Assembly (NCBI GenBank): GCA_965116465.1
Contig: OZ220687.1
Location: 1,488,001-1,552,000 of the forward strand
Length of the DNA stretch: 64,000 nucleotides
Reading direction: 5' to 3'
DNA from: VXNF01 sp965116465
Lineage (GTDB): Bacteria > Actinomycetota > Acidimicrobiia > Acidimicrobiales > CATQHL01
Both the position numbers and the translations under genes were made by a program. Positions within the stretch are counted from its first letter, which is position 1. Each line of letters starts with the position of its first letter. Shown in pieces: positions 1 to 7,370 of this stretch. The notes under the pieces are model-generated. The model was not told where the DNA came from, ran no database searches, and saw nothing but the letters and a program-made list of their open reading frames with translations.

Positions 1-535
1 CGACGTGATGCGCTCGCGGGGCATCCCGTTCAACCCGGTCACCTTCGGCGAGTCCTCCGAGGCCCGCGTGGGCTACACCGCCGGACAGTGCGAGGCGTTC
101 ACCTCGGACAAGTCGTCCCTGGCGGTGTTCAAGTTCGAGATCGAGGAGGGCGGCGGCGACGAGCAGTTCATCCTGCCCGAGACGATCTCCAAGGAGCCGC
201 TCGGTCCCGCCGTCCTCGACGGCGACACCGAGTGGGCACAGGTCGTGCAGTGGGCCGTGATGGCGACCATCCAGGCCTGGGAGTTCGGCCTCGACTCCGG
301 CAACATCGCCTCGGCCACCGGCGACAACCCCGCCCTGGCCAGGTTCCTGGGCGAGGAGGGCTTCGATCCGGGCCTCGGCCTTCCCAGCGACTTCGCCGTG
401 CAGGTCGTCAGCCAGGTCGGCAACTACGAGGAGATCTACGAGCGCCACCTCGAGCCACTGGGCCTGCCGCTGCACGGCTCGGTCAACGACCTGTGGACCC
501 ACGGCGGTCTGATGTACGTGCCGCCCTACCGGTAA
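1..535 (+). CDS. Amino-acid ABC transporter substrate-binding protein, C-terminal part
   Basis: This is the C-terminal ~177 residues of a periplasmic-type solute-binding protein of the general L-amino-acid (AapJ-like) family; the frame runs off the left edge, so the true start is outside the window. The visible part contains the family-like stretch ending in the aromatic tail MYVPPYR. It would deliver an amino acid to the two permeases that follow. Placement ahead of permease-permease-ATPase genes is the standard Aap order. A strong hairpin at 572-619 lies between it and the first permease. The family call rests on recall of AapJ-type C-termini plus context; substrate is not readable. Confidence 0.85.
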   Translation, partial: DVMRSRGIPFNPVTFGESSEARVGYTAGQCEAFTSDKSSLAVFKFEIEEGGGDEQFILPETISKEPLGPAVLDGDTEWAQVVQWAVMATIQAWEFGLDSGNIASATGDNPALARFLGEEGFDPGLGLPSDFAVQVVSQVGNYEEIYERHLEPLGLPLHGSVNDLWTHGGLMYVPPYR

Positions 536-571
536 GAACCACACCCGGGCCATCCGACGGCCCACCGAACT

Positions 572-619
572 GAACGCCCGCCCGTGCGGTTCTCTCCGAG
601 AGAGCCCGGGCGGGCGTTC
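572..619 (+). terminator. Strong hairpin after the binding-protein gene
   Basis: A perfect 13-bp inverted repeat (572-584 GAACGCCCGCCCG with 607-619 CGGGCGGGCGTTC) encloses a loop that itself holds TCTCT/AGAGA. A short T-run (GTTTCC) follows, so it is a partial intrinsic terminator. Located between the binding-protein gene and the permeases, it could let the binding protein be made in excess over the membrane subunits, as in many ABC importer operons. That role is inferred. Confidence 0.7.
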
Positions 620-651
620 CGCGTTTCCGGCTGTACTAGCTTGCGAATCCG

Positions 652-1887
652 ATGTCGTTGAGCAGCCGGAACGCTCCGCCGCCGGTCGCGGGCGCAGCGC
701 ATGCACCGGCAGCAGGCTGGTGGCGGCGCACCGGGTTCCTGTCCGCGATCGGCCAGGCGGCGCTGGTGGCGGGGGTGTGCCTGGCGGGCTGGTGGCTGTA
801 CGGCAACCTCGTCGACAACCTGACACGCACCCGCATCCCCACCGACTTCGACTTCCTGACCCAGCCCACCGGGTTCGCCATACCGGAGAACTTCGGCTTC
901 GACCCGGACCTGCCGATCTGGCGGATGGTGCTCATCGGGGTGCAGAACACGTTCCTGGCCGGGCTGGTCGGGGTGCTGCTGGCCTCGATCGTGGGGCTGA
1001 TCGTCGGCATCGCCCGGCTCTCCAGCAACTGGCTCGTCGCCCGGCTGGCACAGATCTTCGTGGAGGGGTTCCGCAACACGCCGCCGCTGGTGGTGATCGT
1101 CTTCTTCAGCTTCGCGGTGTTCAGCTTCGGCCCGCTGCCGGTCTTCCCCGAGGCCCTGGATCTGAAACTGCCGGGCAGCGACAGCAACTGGCTGGTGCTG
1201 TCCAAGAGCCGCATCGGCATCCCGAGCCTGTCGGCCGAACGGCACGTGGGGCTGTTCTGGCTGCTGGTGGGCTGCGGCGTCGTGGCGGCCGCCGGGGTGT
1301 GGATCTGGCGCAGCCGGCACCACGTCCGCACGGGGGAACCCCACCACAGGGTCGCCTGGTCGCTGGGGCTGCTGGTGGTCGTGGCGCTCGTGGCCTTCGT
1401 GGCGCTCGGCGGGCCCTACGACTGGTCGTGGCCGGCCCGCTCGGAGAACGGGCGCAGGCTCATCTCCGGGTTCGGCACCAGCGCCGCCTACCTGTCGCTG
1501 ACCCTGGCGCTGGCGCTGTACACCGCCAGCCACATCGCCGAGGTGGTGCGGGCCTCCATCCTGGCGGTGCCCAAGGGCCAGAGCGAGGCCGCCGGGGCGC
1601 TGGCGCTGTCGCCCTTCCAGCGCTACCGCCACGTGATCCTGCCCCAGGGACTGCGCATCGCCGTGCCGCCGACCATCAACCAGTACCTCAACCTCGTCAA
1701 GAACACCTCGCTCGGCACCGTGGTGGGCTACGCGGACGTCACCAACCTCACGCGCACGTCCATCGGCAACGCCAACCCGGCGCCCCAGTCCATCGCCGTG
1801 CTCATGGGCGTCTACCTGGTGTTCTCGCTCGTGATCTCGCTGCTGCTGAACATCTACAACCGCACCGTGCAGCTACAGGAACGATGA
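652..1887 (+). CDS. Amino-acid ABC transporter permease (AapQ-like)
   Basis: Inner-membrane subunit of a polar/general amino-acid importer, 411 residues. It has several hydrophobic segments, the first around residues 35-50, and near the C-terminus the cytoplasmic EAA loop (EAAGALALSPFQRYRHVILP) that docks on the ATPase. The family-typical NQYLNLVKNTSLG follows. The large insert between early helices fits AapQ-type permeases, which are longer than HisM-type ones. The start ATG lies 9 nt after a TAGCTT hexamer and lacks a clear Shine-Dalgarno sequence. Its stop overlaps the next start by ATGA, so translation of the two permeases is probably coupled. Confidence 0.9.
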   Translation: MSLSSRNAPPPVAGAAHAPAAGWWRRTGFLSAIGQAALVAGVCLAGWWLYGNLVDNLTRTRIPTDFDFLTQPTGFAIPENFGFDPDLPIWRMVLIGVQNTFLAGLVGVLLASIVGLIVGIARLSSNWLVARLAQIFVEGFRNTPPLVVIVFFSFAVFSFGPLPVFPEALDLKLPGSDSNWLVLSKSRIGIPSLSAERHVGLFWLLVGCGVVAAAGVWIWRSRHHVRTGEPHHRVAWSLGLLVVVALVAFVALGGPYDWSWPARSENGRRLISGFGTSAAYLSLTLALALYTASHIAEVVRASILAVPKGQSEAAGALALSPFQRYRHVILPQGLRIAVPPTINQYLNLVKNTSLGTVVGYADVTNLTRTSIGNANPAPQSIAVLMGVYLVFSLVISLLLNIYNRTVQLQER

Positions 1888-3301
1888 CCGCCGCCGTCCC
1901 GCCCTCCGAGAACCACCCGGTCCCCGCCGAGCGGGGCGCCCCGCCGCGGCCCACGGCGCGCGCCTGGGCGCGGGAGAACCTCTTCAACAACCGGCACAAC
2001 TCGGTGCTGACCGTGCTGCTGGGCGCCGGGCTGGTGGTGCTGGCGATCTACGGCGCCCGCTTCCTGTTCGTCACCGGCCAGTGGGAGCCGGTGCGCACCA
2101 ACCTCACGCTGCTGATGATGGGCACCTTCCCCCGCGCCGAGCAGTGGCGGGTGGTCGTGCAGGTGTACCTGCTGTGCGCCGCGGTGGGGCTCGTCTGGGG
2201 TGGCCTGACGGCGTCGTCGCGGGACCGCGCCCGCGACGCGGGCGTGCCGTTCAGCCGGGCTCGCCTGCGCGACGGCGTGCGCCGCTGGTGGCCGGTGTTC
2301 GTGCTGCTGGCGGTGCTGCTCGGCATGACGCGCACCTGGCTGCCCCTGGCGTTCGTCGCCTCGGCGCTCGCAGGCGGGGTCGTGGCCCGCCGGGTCATGG
2401 AGGCGCTGGGGGCGATGGGGCGCCGCATCGCCTGGTTCTTCGCCGGCATCTGCGCCCTCGCCGGCTGGCAGGTCGTGTCGGGCACAGGGGGCATCGCCTG
2501 GTGGTGGGGGTCCGCCCTGGTGGCGGCCGCCGTGGTTCGCCTCACGCGCAATGTGCGCACCGACGCCCGCTGGCAGCCCGCCGCGCGCCTGGCCCTGGTC
2601 GCCGGCGCCGTGGCGGTCGTCCGGGCGGTCTACGCGCGACTCGACTTCGGCGGCGTGGGCTGGGACGACTGGTCCGGATTCCAGTTGAACCTCGTGGCGG
2701 CGGCCGCGGCCATCGTGCTGGCCTTCCCGGTGGGCCTCCTCGCCGCCGTCGGCCGGCGCTCGCAGCTGCCCGCCGTGCGCTGGCTGTCGGTCGGCTACAT
2801 CGAACTGATCCGCGGCGTGCCGCTCATCACGCTGCTGTTCATGGGCGACCTGTTCCTCGGCTTCTTCCTGCCCACCGAGGATCCCCTCTCCAAGGTCACC
2901 CGTGCGATCGCCGTGATGACCCTGTTCACCGGCGCCTACCTCGCCGAGATCGTGCGCGGCGGCCTGCAGGCCGTGCCCCGAGGCCAGGTGGAGGCCGCCC
3001 AGGCGATCGGCCTCAGTGCGCCCCGCGTGCTGAGCCTCATCGTGCTGCCCCAAGCGCTGCGAGCGGTCATCCCCGCCCTCGTCGGGCAGTTCATCAACCT
3101 GTTCAAGGACAGCACGCTGCTCTCCATCATCGCCCTCACCGAGATCCTGCGGATCCGTGAGAGCATCCACGGGCAGCGGGAGTTCCTCATCGTCGGCATC
3201 GCAGAAACGCTGGTCTTCGTGGCCTTCGCGTTCTGGGCGCTGGCGTTCACCATGTCACGCGAGAGCCAGCGGCTGGAACGCCGACTGGGGGTGGGAGAGA
3301 G

Positions 3302-3305
<4 letters not shown>
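1884..3305 (+). CDS. Amino-acid ABC transporter permease (AapM-like)
   Basis: Second membrane subunit, 473 residues, forming the channel with the preceding permease. The N-terminal third is soluble and Pro/Ala-rich; then come many hydrophobic segments and, near the end, the EAA loop (EAAQAIGLSAPRVLSLIVLP) followed by GQFINLFKDSTLL, a hallmark of the HisMQ family. The start ATG at 1884 was chosen because it overlaps the upstream stop (ATGA); the frame is open far upstream, but that part is a shadow of the preceding gene. The stop overlaps the ATPase start at 3302 by the same ATGA arrangement. Confidence 0.9.
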
Positions 3306-4063
<758 letters not shown>

Positions 4064-4279
4064 GCCAGCGGCGGGTTGAGCCGCCGGTCGCAGTGGTCCG
4101 GTCGGGGGCCGGGCGGCCGTTCGCTCCTTCGGCGCAGGCGCAAGGCGTCGCGAATCGGCCCCCCGGCCCCCTCCCTCGGTTGTTGGCTCAGGTCGCGGTG
4201 CCGCTCTAACCCGCAATCGATCCAGAGTTCGCCCCCGACGTCCCCGGCTCGCTCGTGCGGGTGGAATACCGCGACAAGC
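4064..4279. other. Intergenic stretch with long-loop inverted repeat and a decayed frame
   Basis: No convincing gene. A 10-bp inverted repeat (GGGGGCCGGG at 4104-4113, CCCGGCCCCC at 4162-4171) could close a large hairpin after the ABC operon. From 4216 to the TAG at 4309-4311 a short frame without a start codon reads like ordinary protein (it includes VRVEYRDKPWIG), perhaps the remnant tail of a lost gene. Its last codons run into the 23-bp repeats. I cannot assign it. Confidence 0.4.
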
Positions 4280-4371
4280 CGTGGATCGGTAGCGCAATAG
4301 GTCGTGGATAGGTAGTGTAGCGAGGCGTGTACTAGTAGTGTTGCTATACGTGGAATGGTAGTGTTAGGGCG
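4280..4371 (+). repeat. Tandem array of four 23-bp direct repeats upstream of ATPase 1
   Basis: Four units begin exactly 23 bp apart at 4280, 4303, 4326 and 4349. Ten of 23 positions are invariant, giving the pattern CGTG-A---GTAG-G with consensus core CGTGGATNGGTAGTGT. Three of the units carry TAGTGT, which resembles a -10 hexamer; the last ends 41 bp before the ATPase start at 4413. Such spacing (about two helical turns) suggests cooperative binding of a protein, most simply autoregulation by the ATPase or an iteron-like site. Function is inferred; the periodicity is seen directly. Confidence 0.85.
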
Positions 4372-4419
4372 ATGACACGGAGCCGAGAGCCGCGGGCGGG
4401 AGTGCCGATTCGATGGTGA
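4372..4419 (+). CDS. Possible 15-residue leader peptide overlapping ATPase 1 start
   Basis: ATG at 4372 lies immediately after the last 23-bp repeat and 7 nt downstream of TAGTGT (4359-4364), as in other apparently leaderless starts here. The frame encodes MTRSREPRAGVPIRW and stops at 4417-4419, just past the ATG of the ATPase at 4413, so the two reading frames overlap. It could be a coupled leader peptide or only a chance frame. Confidence 0.25.
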   Translation: MTRSREPRAGVPIRW

Positions 4420-5702
4420 ACGCCGACAGCCGGGCGTATGTCCCGCGCGTCGTCGACGCGGAACTCGACGCGCTGCTGGACGGATTGCCCGCCATCTGCA
4501 TCGAGGGACCGCGCGCCGTCGGGAAGACGCGAACCGCTCTCCGCCGCGCCCGCACGGTGCACGATCTGGACGACCCCGAGACCCTGGCGCTGGCTCTGGC
4601 GGAACCCTCCCGCCTCGTCCGGGGACCCGAGCCGATCCTCATCGACGAATGGCAGCGCTATCCGCCCTCCTGGGACCTCGTGCGCCGAGCCGTGGACGAC
4701 GACCCCCGGCCCGGTCGCTTCCTGCTGACCGGTTCGACCGGACCGGACGTGCCGCCCACTCACTCAGGAGCCGGCCGCATCGTCACCCTCCGCATGCGCC
4801 CCATGAGCCTCTTCGAGCGTCGTCTCGACAAACCGGCCGTGAGCCTTCGCCACCTGCTTGCAGGCGACCGGCCGGCCGTCAGCGGACAGACCGATATCAC
4901 CCTCGACGACTACGTCGCGGAGATCGTCGGGGGCGGGCTGCCCGGATGGCGCACCGCCGTCGTCCGCACGCGGCAATCCGCACTCGACGGGTACCTGCAC
5001 CGCGCCGTCGACCATGACGTGGCATTGATGGGCTACCGGGCCCGACGGCCCGGCGTGATGCGACGCTGGCTGACCGCCTACGCCGCGGCCACCGCCACCA
5101 CCGCGACGTACGAGAAGATCAGGGATGCCGCGACCGGAGGCGAGGGCGACAAGCCGGCCAAGACCACGACCATCGCGTACCGCGACCTTCTGGAGGCGAT
5201 GTGGTTGGTCGATCCGGTGCACGCATGGTGGCCCGTCGGAAACCCGCTCGGCCGGCTGAAGCAGTCGCCCAAGCATCACCTCGCCGACCCGGCACTGGCG
5301 TGCCGGCTGCTGGGCCTCGGTGCCGATGATCTCCAAGCCGCGAACCCGGACGCGGCCGTGGACCTCACCCGGAGCCAACCATTGCTGGGCGCCCTCTTCG
5401 AGTCCCTCGTCACCCTCGATGTGCGTGTGTACGCCCAGAACGCCGAAGCCTCCGTCGGCCACCTGCGAACCTGGAGCGACGACCGCGAGATCGATCTCGT
5501 CGTCTCGGCAGGTCGGCGACTCCTCGCCATCGAGGTGAAGCTCGCAGCGGTGCCCGACCGGCGCGACACCCGCCACCTCAGATGGTTCATCGAGCAGGCC
5601 GCTCCCGATCCGGTGGACGCCATGATCGTCACCACCGGCCGCTACGCCTACCGGGACCAGGACGGAATCGCCGTCGTACCCGCAGCCCTGCTCGGCCCCT
5701 GA
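4413..5702 (+). CDS. AAA-family ATPase with DUF4143 domain (copy 1)
   Basis: A 429-residue COG1373-like protein. Walker A GPRAVGKT at 32-39, Walker B LIDEWQ near residue 75 and the sensor-like FLLTGSTGP are visible. The C-terminal DUF4143 part carries a PD-(D/E)XK-like core, EIDLVV starting at ~359 and AIEVKLA at ~373-379. The family is widespread and mobile-looking but its biochemical role is not established; ATP-dependent DNA binding or cleavage is inference. It is followed in tandem by a paralogue and preceded by a 23-bp repeat array. Conserved HSGAGR and MRPMSLFE motifs are shared by all three copies in the window. A short upstream frame overlaps its ATG. Confidence 0.8.
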   Translation: MVNADSRAYVPRVVDAELDALLDGLPAICIEGPRAVGKTRTALRRARTVHDLDDPETLALALAEPSRLVRGPEPILIDEWQRYPPSWDLVRRAVDDDPRPGRFLLTGSTGPDVPPTHSGAGRIVTLRMRPMSLFERRLDKPAVSLRHLLAGDRPAVSGQTDITLDDYVAEIVGGGLPGWRTAVVRTRQSALDGYLHRAVDHDVALMGYRARRPGVMRRWLTAYAAATATTATYEKIRDAATGGEGDKPAKTTTIAYRDLLEAMWLVDPVHAWWPVGNPLGRLKQSPKHHLADPALACRLLGLGADDLQAANPDAAVDLTRSQPLLGALFESLVTLDVRVYAQNAEASVGHLRTWSDDREIDLVVSAGRRLLAIEVKLAAVPDRRDTRHLRWFIEQAAPDPVDAMIVTTGRYAYRDQDGIAVVPAALLGP

Positions 5703-5740
5703 CCACGGACCTGGCTATCCCCCGACTCGGTCGCGCGGTC

Positions 5741-5809
5741 TGCATTTCTTCGAACGATAGGACTACAAAATTACTGATGAATTTGCTGCAATTCTTCAAG
5801 TAAACTGGT
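5741..5809 (+). repeat. Degenerate 23-bp-period repeats upstream of ATPase 2
   Basis: Three consecutive 23-bp units at 5741, 5764 and 5787. Units 1 and 3 agree at 13 of 23 positions (TGCA then TTCTTC in register), while unit 2 matches at about 9. The stretch is conspicuously AT-rich against its surroundings. Alone it would be weak evidence; it matters because the other two DUF4143 genes also have arrays of exactly this period. It ends 59 bp before the ATPase start. Confidence 0.45.
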
Positions 5810-5868
5810 AGCGACACCCGCACCGGAGTCGGAAGAAGGATCCGGCGCGCCGCCGACGAGGGGTTGCC

Positions 5869-7164
5869 ATGAGCGTCCTTCCAGAGCACTTCGAGTACCG
5901 CAACCGGGTGGTCGACGCTGAGGCGGAGCGGCTCCTGCGGCTGCTGCCCACCCTGGTCATCGAGGGCCCCCGTGGCTGCGGCAAGACCACGACGGCGCGC
6001 AGGCTGGCCGAACGGGAACTTCTCCTCGAGACCGACCCGAGCGCTCGCGGCCACGCCGAGCACGGCACGCTTCCCCTCGGCGACGGCCCCTACCCGTTGC
6101 TGATCGACGAGTGGCAACTGGCGCCCGCCGCATGGAACGCGGTGCGTCATGCGAGTGACCTGCTCCAGGGGCCGGGCCGTTTCATCCTGACCGGTTCGGC
6201 GAGCCCCAGCGACGAGGTGACCCGCCACTCCGGAGCGGGCCGGGTGGGGCGCGTCCGGATGCGCCCGATGTCCCTGTTCGAGTCGGGCGACTCGACCGGT
6301 GACGTGAGCCTCGGCGCCCTCCTCGACGGCGGATCGTGCTCGGCCCTGAGCACCCGCGGCCACGACCCCAGGAGCCCCGACAGCGAATTGCGCCGCGTCA
6401 TCGATGCCCTGTGCCGGGGAGGATGGCCGGCTTGCGGCCACCTGTCGCCCGCCGAGGCGCAGGAGTTCCTGCACCTCTACCTCGAGGAGTTGTGCCGCGT
6501 GGACGTTCGAAGGGTCAACGGGACGCGGCACGATCCCCTACTGGTGCGCCGGGCGGTCACCTCGCTGGCACGCAATACCGCCACCTCCCCCAGCGGCACC
6601 ACGCTGGCAGCGGACATCGGCGTGCAACGCCCGGTTGCCGCCGACACTCTCGCCGGCTACCTCGACGCCCTGACCCGGAACTTCATTCTCGAGGACCAAC
6701 CCGCGTGGACTCCCCGGCTGCGCTCGCGCGCACGCCTGCGGAGAGCCGCCAAACGTCACCTGGTCGACCCGGCTCTGGCCGTTTGCGCCCTCGGTGCCGG
6801 CCCCGACCAACTGTTCAACGACCGGGAGACCTTCGGCTTCCTGTTCGAGTCGCTGGCGGTCCGCGACCTGAGGGTCTACGCCGGGAGCGCCGGGGCGACC
6901 GTCTCCCACTATCACGACAGCAACCACCTCGAGGTGGACATCATCGTCCAGCGACGTGACGGGGCGTGGCTGGCGGCGGAAGTGAAGCTCGGCCGCCCGG
7001 CGGCCATCGACCAAGCCGCCGGCGCGCTGGAGCGGTTGCGCCGTCAGATCGACGTCGACCGCATGGCCGAGCCGGCGAAGCTGCTGGTCATCACGGCCAC
7101 CGGGCACGCCTACGAACGTCCCGACGGCATCGCCGTGGCGCCGCTGACCATGCTGGGCCCCTGA
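5869..7164 (+). CDS. AAA-family ATPase with DUF4143 domain (copy 2)
   Basis: A 431-residue paralogue of the preceding gene. Walker A GPRGCGKT at 33-40, Walker B LLIDEWQL, sensor FILTGSASP, HSGAGR and MRPMSLFESG are intact. The C-terminal nuclease-like core reads HLEVDIIVQ then WLAAEVKLG. All three copies end in LGP. It is closer to copy 3 (shared SLFESG/SLLESG, CRGGWP and HYHDSN/HYRDSN) than to copy 1, so the tandem pair is unlikely to be a recent duplication. The ATG follows GAGGGG at a good distance. An AGGAGG overlaps its stop and leads into the antitoxin-like remnant before valS. Confidence 0.8.
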   Translation: MSVLPEHFEYRNRVVDAEAERLLRLLPTLVIEGPRGCGKTTTARRLAERELLLETDPSARGHAEHGTLPLGDGPYPLLIDEWQLAPAAWNAVRHASDLLQGPGRFILTGSASPSDEVTRHSGAGRVGRVRMRPMSLFESGDSTGDVSLGALLDGGSCSALSTRGHDPRSPDSELRRVIDALCRGGWPACGHLSPAEAQEFLHLYLEELCRVDVRRVNGTRHDPLLVRRAVTSLARNTATSPSGTTLAADIGVQRPVAADTLAGYLDALTRNFILEDQPAWTPRLRSRARLRRAAKRHLVDPALAVCALGAGPDQLFNDRETFGFLFESLAVRDLRVYAGSAGATVSHYHDSNHLEVDIIVQRRDGAWLAAEVKLGRPAAIDQAAGALERLRRQIDVDRMAEPAKLLVITATGHAYERPDGIAVAPLTMLGP

Positions 7165-7175
7165 GGAGGCGCCCG

Positions 7176-7370
7176 GTGGCGAGTCCAACTCGCGCCTCGG
7201 TCGTTGATCTCGAGGACGACGGCGAGATCACCCGCCGGCTCGACGCCATGTACGGCACGCATGACTCCCGCCCGGATGCCGGCCTGCTCGCCACACAGGC
7301 CGAAGCGGTTCGCGAGGGGTGGTCAGGCCGGGGACGCCGGGGGGCGGGCGGCGCCGGTAGCGTTTGCTGG
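7176..7370 (+). pseudogene. Antitoxin C-terminal remnant, in frame with valS
   Basis: After AGGAGG (7164-7169) a GTG at 7176 opens a frame that encodes DDGEITRRLDAMYG and then RPDAGLLATQAEAVREGW. This strongly recalls the toxin-binding C-terminal tails of small MazE/ribbon-helix-helix antitoxins. No DNA-binding N-terminal half and no toxin gene are present. There is no stop codon before the valS ATG at 7371, so the frame could give ValS a 65-residue extension. More likely it is debris of a lost toxin-antitoxin pair. The family resemblance is from memory of such tails. Confidence 0.5.
7358..7363 (+). promoter_or_regulatory. -10-like TAGCGT for leaderless valS
   Basis: TAGCGT ends 7 nt before the valS ATG at 7371. 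No Shine-Dalgarno sequence is seen between them, so transcription may start at or next to the ATG. Confidence 0.4.

Noticed and set aside
720..1883. Long open frame extending the second permease upstream
   Set aside because: It is a shadow of the first permease; composition is Arg/Pro/Gly-rich and the ATGA overlap fixes the start at 1884.
4280..4371. Reading the 23-bp arrays as a CRISPR array
   Set aside because: Units are contiguous with no unique spacers and no cas genes are present.
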